In this document: positions 29,575-37,023 of the stretch, in pieces | How the letters are laid out: every line of letters starts with the position of its first letter | Position numbering within the stretch: position 1 is the first letter of the stretch | From: JAFDZV01 sp966128725 | GTDB taxonomy: Bacteria > Bacteroidota > Ignavibacteria > OLB7 | Direction: 5' to 3' | Assembly (NCBI GenBank): GCA_966128725.1 | Contig: CBHYLN010000030.1 | Coordinates: 1 to 42,423, forward strand | DNA: 42,423 nt | Position numbers and translations under genes: made by a program | Notes under the pieces: generated by a model | Databases searched by the model: none | Told to the model about the DNA's origin: nothing | Seen by the model: the letters and a program-made list of their open reading frames with translations, nothing else

Positions 29575-31022
29575 GTTTCGGTACGATCGGCGATCTGCTT
29601 GCCTCGGTTGAGCACGTTTCCTTCAGTGGTACGGCAAGCTCGGCACGGCGTGCCATCCGAGGGTATTCAACCGACTCGCGTTCGTTGAACAAGGGTGAGG
29701 TGTTTGTTGCGCTGGCCGGCGAGACGTTCAACGGCCACGATTACGTGCCTGCCGTTGCCGACCGTGCGGTTGCCGCGATTGTCTCGCGCGATTGGTTCCA
29801 GGCCGGTGTAAAGCCGGCATGCCCGCTTATCGTGGTTGAGGATACGCTGGCAGCCTACGGACAGATCGCCTCGGCCTACAGGTCGCGTTTCACGATTCCC
29901 GTGATCGCGGTGGCTGGCTCCAACGGTAAGACAACCACCAAGGAGTTGATCGCCGATCTGCTTGGCGCCAAACACACGGTGCTGCGTACCGAGGGAAATC
30001 TGAACAACCTGATTGGTGTGCCCGCGATGTTGCTGCGGCTTCAAGCACAGCATACCGCGGCCGTGATCGAGATCGGTACGAACACGCCGGGCGAGATCGC
30101 CCGCCTGTGCGAGATACTGCGGCCCACGCATGGCATCATTACCAATATCGGGCGCGAGCATCTGGAATTGCTTGGGTCAATCGATGGGGTGGCGCGTGAG
30201 GAAGGAGCGCTCTTTGACTATCTGGCCGCCAATGGTGGAACCGCGTTCGTGAACCTGAACGACAGCCGGCTTGCCCGCATGGGGCGCAGGCTGCCGAAGC
30301 GGATAACCTACGCGGTGGGGCGCGAAGCCGACATCACCGGCCGGCGTGGTGCGCTGGACGAACGCGGCGCCCCGGCGCTGAGCGTCACCGATACCCGCCG
30401 CGCGAACGCACGGCCGCTTGCGGTGCAGTTGAACACTCCAGGACTGCACACAGCGGCGAATGCGATCGCGGCCGCGGCGGTTGCCCTTGCGTTTCGGGTG
30501 CCGGCCTCTGCCGTACGTGCGGGCCTGGAGGCCTTTCACCCAACGGTGTATCCCGGCGGATATGCACGGCTTGCCCCGATGCGTGCCGCCAGCGGCGCGC
30601 GGGTGTTGAACGACACATACAACGCCAACCCGGAGTCAACGCTGGCCGCGCTGGCCACACTGGTGGCGATGCGGCCGGGCAAGGGTGGGATGCGCATCGC
30701 GGTGCTTGCCGACATGAAGGAGCTGGGCAGGAGCTCGGCGGCCGAACACGTCGGCATTGCCAGGGCGCTTGCTCGCATGCCGAAGATCGGGCTGGTGATG
30801 TTTCATGGCGCGGAGATGAAGCGAGCGTGGCGGGCGCTGGTTGCCAGCGATGAGATGAAGAGCGGCAAACTTGTGGTGATGAAGCCGCTTCACTTTGATG
30901 ACAAGGAGAAGCTGGCCGAAACCCTGCTTGCGCTGAGCGATGCCGACGACATCATCCTTGTGAAAGGCTCGCGTGGCATGCGGATGGAGGAAGTTGTTGC
31001 ACGCCTGGTGCACGGTGAGTGA
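29571..31022 (+). CDS. murF: UDP-MurNAc-tripeptide:D-Ala-D-Ala ligase MurF
   Basis: Adds D-Ala-D-Ala to complete the pentapeptide. The start at 29571 overlaps the murE stop (ATGA) and is preceded by GGAGG; it gives 483 residues beginning M-S-F-G-T-I-G-D-L-L. Key motifs: Y-S-T-D-S-R in the N-terminal domain, the P-loop G-S-N-G-K-T-T-T-K, E-G-N-L-N-N-L-I-G-V-P, E-I-G-T-N-T-P-G-E-I, N-I-G-R-E-H-L-E, and N-D-T-Y-N-A-N-P in the central/C-terminal part. No ddl gene lies in the cluster, so the D-Ala-D-Ala substrate must be made elsewhere. Confidence 0.97.
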   Translation: MSFGTIGDLLASVEHVSFSGTASSARRAIRGYSTDSRSLNKGEVFVALAGETFNGHDYVPAVADRAVAAIVSRDWFQAGVKPACPLIVVEDTLAAYGQIASAYRSRFTIPVIAVAGSNGKTTTKELIADLLGAKHTVLRTEGNLNNLIGVPAMLLRLQAQHTAAVIEIGTNTPGEIARLCEILRPTHGIITNIGREHLELLGSIDGVAREEGALFDYLAANGGTAFVNLNDSRLARMGRRLPKRITYAVGREADITGRRGALDERGAPALSVTDTRRANARPLAVQLNTPGLHTAANAIAAAAVALAFRVPASAVRAGLEAFHPTVYPGGYARLAPMRAASGARVLNDTYNANPESTLAALATLVAMRPGKGGMRIAVLADMKELGRSSAAEHVGIARALARMPKIGLVMFHGAEMKRAWRALVASDEMKSGKLVVMKPLHFDDKEKLAETLLALSDADDIILVKGSRGMRMEEVVARLVHGE

Positions 31023-31112
31023 GGCACGCTCAACCGAGCGCGCAAAACCGAGGCTTCGAGCAAAATGTCCCCGGGTGGGAATCTCGGGATAGATAGTTGA
31101 CCAAGGATCGCG

Positions 31113-31153
31113 AGCAGCCCGCCGGCCGCGCTGGTGCGCGGTTGGCGGGCGCT
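31113..31153 (+). other. Long stem-loop between murF and mraY
   Basis: GCCCGCC (31117-31123) pairs with GGCGGGC (31144-31150) and CCGCGC (31126-31131) with GCGCGG (31136-31141), around loop TGGT, with one GG/TT internal loop of wobble pairs; the stem can be extended by AGC/GCT. It lies in a 160-bp gap, 30 bp before mraY. There is no T-tract, so it may be an RNA processing or stabilising element or a partial terminator. Confidence 0.55.
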
Positions 31154-31182
31154 GATCCACACGTTAAGCAGCGTATCAACCG

Positions 31183-32307
31183 ATGCTTTATTACCTGGCG
31201 GAATACATCGAGAAGCTGCTCCACCCGCCGGGCTTGGGGCTCTTTCGGTTCGTGACCTTCCGCGCCGCGGGTGCAGCGCTGACGGCGTTGCTGATCGCGC
31301 TGGTGTTTGGTCCGAAGATCATTGCCGTGCTTCGCCGGCATCAGATCGGCGAGCAGGGGAAGCGCGAGGCGCCGAAGAGCCATATGGCAAAGGCCGGCAC
31401 GCCCACGATGGGCGGCCTTATCGTGCTTGCCGCATTGGTTGTGCCGGCATTGCTGTGGTGCGATATCTCAAGCGCCTACGTGGTGCTGGCCATTGTGGTG
31501 ACGGTGTTCCTTGGTGGCGTTGGGTTTCTGGACGATTACCTGAAGGTGGTGAAGAAGCTGCCCAAAGGGTTGATCGGTCGATACAAGATTGTTGGGCAGG
31601 TGTTGATTGGCCTTGTGCTGGGCGGAACCATCTACTTCTTCCCGCAGTGGTTCCCCGATGGGTTCGCCAGCATCAACACCTCGACCACGGTGCCGTTCAT
31701 CAAGGATGCGCTGTTCAACTTCGGCATCCTGTATATCCCGATGACGGTGTTTGTGATCACGGCCACGTCGAACGCCGTGAACCTTACCGACGGGCTCGAC
31801 GGGCTGGCGATTGGCACGGTAAGCATTGTGGCGCTGGCGCTGGCGGCGATCACCTACATCTCCGGCAATGCGGTTGCCGCCAACTACCTGAACATCCCGC
31901 ATCTGCGGGGTGCCGACGAGCTGGCAATCTTCTGCGCCGCGCTCTTTGGCGCCGGGATGGGCTTCCTGTGGTACAACGCCTATCCGGCCCAGGTGTTCAT
32001 GGGCGATACCGGATCGCTGGCGCTGGGCGGTGCTGTTGGTTCGCTGATGATTCTGGTGAAGAAGGAATACATGATCCCGGTGATGGGCGGGATCTTCTTC
32101 GCCGAGTCGCTTTCGGTGATGCTGCAGGTGGCGTACTTCAAGTACACCAAGAAACGGTACGGTGAGGGGAGGCGGATTTTCAAGATGGCTCCGCTTCACC
32201 ATCACTTCGAATTGAAGGGGTGGCCCGAAGCCAAGATCGTAACGCGATTCTACATCATCGCCAGCCTGCTGGCGATCCTTGGGCTGGTGACGCTGAAGAT
32301 TCGGTAG
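31183..32307 (+). CDS. mraY: Phospho-MurNAc-pentapeptide transferase MraY
   Basis: Integral inner-membrane enzyme that joins UDP-MurNAc-pentapeptide to undecaprenyl phosphate, making lipid I. It has 374 residues with about ten hydrophobic helices. Family motifs are all visible: S-H-x-x-K-A-G-T-P-T-M-G-G, the Asp pair in F-L-D-D-Y-L-K-V, N-L-T-D-G-L-D-G-L-A, the G-D-T-G-S-L-A-L-G-G loop, and the cytoplasmic H-H-H-F-E-L-K-G-W near the C-terminus. It is flanked on both sides by gaps with strong stem-loops. Confidence 0.97.
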   Translation: MLYYLAEYIEKLLHPPGLGLFRFVTFRAAGAALTALLIALVFGPKIIAVLRRHQIGEQGKREAPKSHMAKAGTPTMGGLIVLAALVVPALLWCDISSAYVVLAIVVTVFLGGVGFLDDYLKVVKKLPKGLIGRYKIVGQVLIGLVLGGTIYFFPQWFPDGFASINTSTTVPFIKDALFNFGILYIPMTVFVITATSNAVNLTDGLDGLAIGTVSIVALALAAITYISGNAVAANYLNIPHLRGADELAIFCAALFGAGMGFLWYNAYPAQVFMGDTGSLALGGAVGSLMILVKKEYMIPVMGGIFFAESLSVMLQVAYFKYTKKRYGEGRRIFKMAPLHHHFELKGWPEAKIVTRFYIIASLLAILGLVTLKIR

Positions 32308-32430
32308 CCTGATTGCGGTGGGCGCCGGCAGCGGAGGTCCCGATGCCCGGATACGAACCGAACATGTACGAGACCATCGCCAAAGCGCGCGTCAGGGCGC
32401 GACGCACGGCGAGGAATATCGAGAGGTCAA

Positions 32431-32495
32431 CGCTCCGGAAACATTCCGCCGGAGCCCCAAACTCCGGCGGAATGGAGCGGTAAAACGTTCTTTTT
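32431..32495 (+). terminator. Stem-loop plus T-tract directly upstream of murD (possible attenuator)
   Basis: ATTCCGCCGGAG (32443-32454) pairs perfectly with CTCCGGCGGAAT (32462-32473), loop CCCCAAA; CGCTCC (32431-32436) can pair with GGAGCG (32474-32479) after a 6-nt bulge. TTCTTTTT follows at 32488-32495, directly before the murD ATG at 32497. The gap from stem to T-tract (about 8-11 nt) is longer than in a classic terminator. The only GGAG near murD lies in the outer stem, so the structure might also limit translation. Confidence 0.55.
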
Positions 32496-32496
32496 G

Positions 32497-33903
32497 ATGA
32501 CAAACGACACGGCAACATACTCCGTACTCGGTGCGGCGCGCTCCGGTCTGGCGGTTGCAAGGCTGCTGGCCGGTGAAGGTGCTGTCGTGTTCGTAAGCGA
32601 TAGTCGCCCGGCCGACCAATGCGCCGATGCCGTGGCCCGGCTGGCCGGGATGGGCGTTGAAAGCGAGTTCGGCGGGCACACCGATCGCGTGCTTGCCAGC
32701 AGCGTGCTTGTGCTTTCGCCGGGTGTGCCGGATACAATCCCGATTGTGCGCCGCGCGCGCGAGGCGGGTATCCGCATTACCAACGAAATCGAGGTGGCCG
32801 CCAGCCGCTGCCCCGCGCCGATTGTGGCGATCACGGGCACCAACGGCAAGACAACCACAACCGAATTGGCCGGGCACATCTTCCGGTCCGCCGGCCGGCC
32901 CACCTTTGTTGCCGGCAATGTCGGGACAGCGTTCAGCGAGATCGTGCCCCAGATAACGCCCGATGCCGTGGTTGTGCTCGAGGTGAGCTCCTTCCAGTTG
33001 GAGCACGTGGAAACATTCCGGCCGGCCGTGGCCGTGGTGCTGAACATCACGCCGGACCATCTGGACCGCTACGCGAACTTCGAGGCGTATTGCCAGGCGA
33101 AGTATCGCATTGCCATGAACCAGGGGCCGGACGACGCGCTGGTGGTTAATGCTGATGATCCGTATGCGGCGGCGGCGATCGGTCATACGGCCGCGCGGCC
33201 CTTTGGCATAAGCATCGCGGACGATGCAATGCCCCTGGGGCACGGCGCGTTTCGGCGCGGCGCTGATCTCGTGATCGATACGGGCGCAGCCACCGGGCCC
33301 GAGCGGGTGCTTCCAACCGACGAGATCCGTATCCGGGGACCGCACAACCTGTACAACGCGATGGCTGCGTCGGTAGCCGCGCGATTGCTGGGTGTTGAAG
33401 TGCCGGTTATCGCCGATGCGCTTCGTTCGTTCCCGGGCGTTCCGCATCGTCTGGAACCGGTACGCGAGCTGGATGGCGTGCGCTGGGTGAACGATTCCAA
33501 GGCAACGAATGTGGATTCGCTTCGCTACGCGCTTGCCAGTTTCGCCGAGCCGATAGTCCTGATTGCCGGCGGGCGGAGCAAGAAGAATGTGTACGACGCG
33601 GTTCTGCCGTTGGTGGCGGCCAACGTGAAAGCCGCCGTGGTGGTTGGCGAGGCTGCCGACGAGATGGAGCAGGCGTTCGCGCCGCTTACGCGCGTGTTGC
33701 GCGCCGGCTTCAGCATGGAAAGCGCCGTTGCGCTTGCGCGGTCGGTTGCCGATCCGGGCGATGTGGTGCTTCTGTCGCCGGCGTGCGCCAGCTTCGACAT
33801 GTTTCAGAACTACGAGCATCGCGGCGATGTGTTCAAGCATCTCGTGGGCGTGCTCGAACCCAATGTGCCGCGGGAAGATGGCACGCATGTGGCCGCATCA
33901 TGA
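32497..33903 (+). CDS. murD: UDP-MurNAc-L-Ala:D-Glu ligase MurD
   Basis: Adds D-Glu to UDP-MurNAc-L-Ala. From ATG 32497 (a TTG at 32494 is the alternative) it has 468 residues. The N-terminal Rossmann-like domain starts V-L-G-A-A-R-S-G-L-A-V-A, the P-loop is G-T-N-G-K-T-T-T-T, followed by G-N-V-G-T-A-F, E-V-S-S-F-Q-L-E, N-I-T-P-D-H-L-D-R, and V-N-D-S-K-A-T-N in the C-terminal domain. The stop overlaps ftsW by ATGA. No ordinary Shine-Dalgarno precedes it; a stem-loop does. Confidence 0.97.
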   Translation: MTNDTATYSVLGAARSGLAVARLLAGEGAVVFVSDSRPADQCADAVARLAGMGVESEFGGHTDRVLASSVLVLSPGVPDTIPIVRRAREAGIRITNEIEVAASRCPAPIVAITGTNGKTTTTELAGHIFRSAGRPTFVAGNVGTAFSEIVPQITPDAVVVLEVSSFQLEHVETFRPAVAVVLNITPDHLDRYANFEAYCQAKYRIAMNQGPDDALVVNADDPYAAAAIGHTAARPFGISIADDAMPLGHGAFRRGADLVIDTGAATGPERVLPTDEIRIRGPHNLYNAMAASVAARLLGVEVPVIADALRSFPGVPHRLEPVRELDGVRWVNDSKATNVDSLRYALASFAEPIVLIAGGRSKKNVYDAVLPLVAANVKAAVVVGEAADEMEQAFAPLTRVLRAGFSMESAVALARSVADPGDVVLLSPACASFDMFQNYEHRGDVFKHLVGVLEPNVPREDGTHVAAS

Positions 33904-35171
33904 GCCAGGCAGTGGATGCTCTTCTGAAGCGCGCGGAGATCAACGGCGGTGCAAGCGCTGCCGATGCCGCCGATGCGCCCGCCGGAAGCGGTCGGCTTGC
34001 CGCCGGAGCGCGCGGGCTGCTTCGAGGCGATGCGGCCCGCGGGCATAACGACTGGTTCATCCTGCTTGGTGTGCTCGGGCTGATGTTCTTTTCCATAGCG
34101 TTTGTCTATTCGGCGTCGGCCGGATTCAGCGACGAACACACCGGATCGGCCGAAACGTTTTTCTGGAGCCATGCCGTGCGCGTGCTTGCGGGCATCACCG
34201 TGATGCTGGTGATCTCGCGCGTGGATTACCACTGGCTGGAGAAATGGTCGAAACCGCTGCTGGTGCTGGCCTTGGGCATGTTGCTGTATGTGCTGTTCGA
34301 TGGCACGAAGATGAAGGGCGCCACGCGCTGGCTGAGCCTGGGGCCGGTCTCCTTCCAGCCTTCCGAGTTCGCCAAGTTCGCGCTGGTGGGGCATCTGGCG
34401 GTGATGCTGGCCGAGAAGCGATCCTACATCAACGACTTCAAGTTCAGCTTCGTGCCGATGATGTTCTGGATCGCGATGACCTGCGCGCTGGTTGCCCTGC
34501 AGCCGAACCTCTCAACCGCATCGGTGATCTTCATGGTTGGCATGGGGACGTTGCTGGTTGGCCGCGTGAACCTGAAGCAGTTCGCCGCCGTGCTGGCTGT
34601 TGGGCTGGTGGTGGCCGTTGGGTATGGCATGTCGGCGCAGTACCGGATGCAGCGCATCATGTCGTACGTGAGCATGCACTCCAGCGGTGGCGACTCGGTG
34701 ACCGCGGCGAACTACCAGCTCACACAGGGCCTGCTGGCATTCGGCTCGGGCGGCATCACCGGTGTTGGCCCAGGCCAAAGCAGGCAGCAGTTGTACGTGC
34801 CGGAGCCGTTCGGCGATTTCATCTTCTCGATCATCGGCGAGGAGTACGGCTTCATCGGCACGTTCTCGATCCTCTGTGTATTCGGGGTGATCGTGTGGCG
34901 AGGGTTGCTGATCGCCCGATCGGCGCCCGATGATCTGGGCCGCGCCGCGGCAGCCGGGATAACGCTGGTGCTGGGCCTGTACGCCGTGATCAACGCCTGC
35001 GTGACAACGGGGCTTGTTCCCACAACCGGCCTGCCGATGCCGTTCGTAAGCTACGGCGGCAGCTCGGTGCTGTTCAGCGCGGCGGCGGTGGGATTGTTGC
35101 TGAACATCTCGCGCCACGCGAACGTGATGCCGATCGATCGCGCCGCGGCGCATGCAACCGGAGGCGCCTGA
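33900..35171 (+). CDS. ftsW: Septal peptidoglycan glycosyltransferase FtsW
   Basis: SEDS-family polymerase that works with the class B PBP encoded in the same cluster. The ATG at 33900 overlaps the murD stop (ATGA) and gives 423 residues. About 45 N-terminal cytoplasmic residues precede some ten TM helices. SEDS landmarks are W-L-S-L-G-P-V-S-F-Q-P-S-E-F-A-K, the large periplasmic loop with Y-Q-L-T-Q-G-L-L-A-F-G-S-G-G, F-G-D-F-I-F-S-I-I-G-E-E-Y-G, and G-L-P-M-P-F-V-S-Y-G-G-S-S. Its stop codon overlaps the murG start by one base (TGATG). Confidence 0.97.
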   Translation: MSQAVDALLKRAEINGGASAADAADAPAGSGRLAAGARGLLRGDAARGHNDWFILLGVLGLMFFSIAFVYSASAGFSDEHTGSAETFFWSHAVRVLAGITVMLVISRVDYHWLEKWSKPLLVLALGMLLYVLFDGTKMKGATRWLSLGPVSFQPSEFAKFALVGHLAVMLAEKRSYINDFKFSFVPMMFWIAMTCALVALQPNLSTASVIFMVGMGTLLVGRVNLKQFAAVLAVGLVVAVGYGMSAQYRMQRIMSYVSMHSSGGDSVTAANYQLTQGLLAFGSGGITGVGPGQSRQQLYVPEPFGDFIFSIIGEEYGFIGTFSILCVFGVIVWRGLLIARSAPDDLGRAAAAGITLVLGLYAVINACVTTGLVPTTGLPMPFVSYGGSSVLFSAAAVGLLLNISRHANVMPIDRAAAHATGGA

Positions 35172-36268
35172 TGGGATCGCGGATCATCTTCGCCGCGGGC
35201 GGAACCGGTGGGCACATCTTCCCCGCCCTTGCCGTTGCCGACGCATGCAGGGCAATCGAGCCCGGCGCGGCGATCGAGTTCATCGGGGCCAAAGGGCGCA
35301 TGGAGGAGCGGGTGGTGCCGCGTGCCGGCTACAACCTGCATACGCTGTGGATCAGCGGCCTGGCGCGCACGGCATCGCTGGGGACAGCGTTGCTGCCGCT
35401 GAAGATCGGCGCCTCGGTGGCAAAGGCCGTTGGCATCATGCGGCGGTTCCGGCCGCAGGTGGTGGTGTGCGCCGGCGCCTACGTCAGTTTTCCGGTGGGG
35501 CTTGCCGCCCGCCTGCTGAACGTGCCGTTGGTGCTGATGGAGTCAAACGCGCTGCCGGGCCGTGTGGTACGCAAGCTGGCCCCACACGCGCGGGAAATCC
35601 ATGTGGCGTTCGAGGAAACCCGTCGCCATTTGCGATCCGATCATGTGGTGACCAGCGGCAATCCGGTGCGCGGTCTGTTCTTTGAATCGCGCGACGCCGC
35701 GCAGGCCCGTCGCCACTTCGGATTGCAGCCCGATCGGCCAACGCTGTTCGTGTTCGGCGGCTCGCTTGGTGCCCGATCGATCAACGCCGCGATGGATGCG
35801 GCGATCGATGCGCTGCGCGCCGATGGCGTGCAGGTGATATGGCAAACCGGTACCAGCTATACCGGCGGCGAGGAGCGCGGCGAGCAACTGTATCGCGCCA
35901 CGTTCATCCACGAGATGGATCTGGGATATGCCGCGGCCGATCTGGTTGTTGCGCGTGCCGGCGCTACGACGATTGCCGAACTGGCGGCCGTGGGCAAGCC
36001 GGCGATTCTGGTGCCGCTGGCAACCGCGGCCGACGATCATCAGCGGATCAACGCCGAAGCCCTGCAACACTCAGGCGCGGCAACGATGGTTTTGGATCGC
36101 GACATCAACGAGGGCTTGCTTCCGGCAATCCGCTCGCTGATGGCCAACCCGGAGCTTCGAGCCCGAATGGCCGGGAACGTACGCCGAATGGCGGCGCCCG
36201 AGGCCGACCGGCGGATCGCCGAGCATGTGCTGGCGATTGCCAGGAATCGAAGCCAAGGCGGGAAGTGA
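35171..36268 (+). CDS. murG: Lipid II synthase MurG
   Basis: Peripheral inner-membrane GlcNAc transferase that turns lipid I into lipid II. The 365 residues show the GT-B layout: N-terminal A-A-G-G-T-G-G-H-I-F-P-A-L loop, E-S-N-A-L-P-G-R, the second G-loop F-G-G-S-L-G-A-R-S-I-N, and the C-terminal donor-binding A-R-A-G-A-T-T-I-A-E-L with a D-D-H-Q-x-x-N-A segment. Its start overlaps the ftsW stop and its own stop overlaps a short ORF, both through TGATG. Confidence 0.97.
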   Translation: MGSRIIFAAGGTGGHIFPALAVADACRAIEPGAAIEFIGAKGRMEERVVPRAGYNLHTLWISGLARTASLGTALLPLKIGASVAKAVGIMRRFRPQVVVCAGAYVSFPVGLAARLLNVPLVLMESNALPGRVVRKLAPHAREIHVAFEETRRHLRSDHVVTSGNPVRGLFFESRDAAQARRHFGLQPDRPTLFVFGGSLGARSINAAMDAAIDALRADGVQVIWQTGTSYTGGEERGEQLYRATFIHEMDLGYAAADLVVARAGATTIAELAAVGKPAILVPLATAADDHQRINAEALQHSGAATMVLDRDINEGLLPAIRSLMANPELRARMAGNVRRMAAPEADRRIAEHVLAIARNRSQGGK

Positions 36269-36384
36269 TGGGCTGGCATGCGGCGTTTGCCGTAAGGACC
36301 GAAGCGCCAACGTATTGGCGCCGGTTGTGGAACGGCGACGCGACGAAAACGGTGCGGCAAAGACGCCGGCCGAACAGGTGGTGA
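36268..36384 (+). CDS. Possible 38-residue ORF chained between murG and the PH-like protein gene
   Basis: An ATG overlaps the murG stop (TGATG, 36266-36270) and follows AAGGCGGGAAG, a fair ribosome site. The ORF ends at TGA 36382-36384, which overlaps the ATG of the next gene, again TGATG. The product would be a basic, Trp/Arg-rich peptide (M-G-W-H-A-A-F-A-V-R ending R-Q-R-R-R-P-N-R-W). It could be a real small protein or only a translational bridge carrying ribosomes from murG to the next gene. Without it that gene would sit 115 bp after murG. No homology is recognised. Confidence 0.35.
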   Translation: MGWHAAFAVRTEAPTYWRRLWNGDATKTVRQRRRPNRW

Positions 36385-36914
36385 TGGCCATGCAGGAAGA
36401 GACCTTCAAGAGCAGGCTCGACATCTACTACATCGCGACGATCGCGTACTGCGTTACGTTGATCGCGTACATCGTTGTGACCGGCACGCTGATCGGCGGC
36501 AAGCTGGAAGTGGTGTGGCGCGATCCGATTGTGTACCTGCTGGGCGCCTGTGCCGTGCTTTCGCTGCTTGCCCTTGCCCTTGCCGCGGTCGCCAATCGCG
36601 CGGTGATCGTTTCCGAGCGCGAGCTGCGATTCCGGACTCGCTTCAAGGAGCGCGTGTTCCGGCCGGAGGATATCGAGTGGATTGCCTTTCGTCGCGAGCG
36701 GCGCCTGCGCGAAGGGCGTGTGTATCCAACCGCGCGGATCCGGCTGCGTTCGCGCCGGCGCGCCCTGCGTCTGCGTCCGGGCAGCTTCGAGCGGAGCGGC
36801 ATGCTGGCGCTAGCCATCCGCGACTTCGCCCGGCACAACGGCATCGATCTCCGCGTGGCCTCGTCGCTGAGGTCGCGCCTGGGGCGTAACGAGCGCCGAA
36901 ACGGCGATCAGTAG
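36384..36914 (+). CDS. Unnamed two-TM membrane protein with PH-like domain
   Basis: A 176-residue protein not belonging to the textbook dcw set. ATG 36384 overlaps the preceding TGA and follows AGGTGG; ATG 36390 is an alternative. Two TM helices (about 14-38: I-A-T-I-A-Y-C-V-T-L-I-A-Y-I-V, and about 48-72: V-Y-L-L-G-A-C-A-V-L-S-L-L-A-L-A-L-A) form a hairpin. The cytoplasmic part (about 75-160) reads like a bacterial PH domain: V-I-V-S-E-R-E-L-R-F-R-T-R-F, a central F-R-P-E-D-I-E-W-I-A-F, basic strands, and a closing helix L-A-L-A-I-R-D-F-A-R. The tail is Arg-rich. A role at the membrane with wall synthesis or division is inferred only from its place between murG and murC. Confidence 0.75.
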   Translation: MAMQEETFKSRLDIYYIATIAYCVTLIAYIVVTGTLIGGKLEVVWRDPIVYLLGACAVLSLLALALAAVANRAVIVSERELRFRTRFKERVFRPEDIEWIAFRRERRLREGRVYPTARIRLRSRRRALRLRPGSFERSGMLALAIRDFARHNGIDLRVASSLRSRLGRNERRNGDQ

Positions 36915-36929
36915 GGCAGGATCGCAGTG

Positions 36930-36995
36930 GCCCATGATGGGCGTGATGAATAATGGCAACAGCCCATACCGGGCGTTGCGCACGGGTTGTGCGCA
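36930..36995 (+). other. Cluster of three short hairpins before murC
   Basis: GCCCA-TGA-TGGGC (36930-36942), GCCC-ATACC-GGGC (36962-36974) and TGCGCAC-GGGTT-GTGCGCA (36977-36995) lie in tandem in the 109-bp gap after the PH-like gene. The third is the strongest. No T-tract follows. It may mark an RNA processing or transcript boundary ahead of murC. Confidence 0.45.
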
Positions 36996-37023
36996 CTCAC
37001 TGAACAGTAATTGGTACTGAAGC

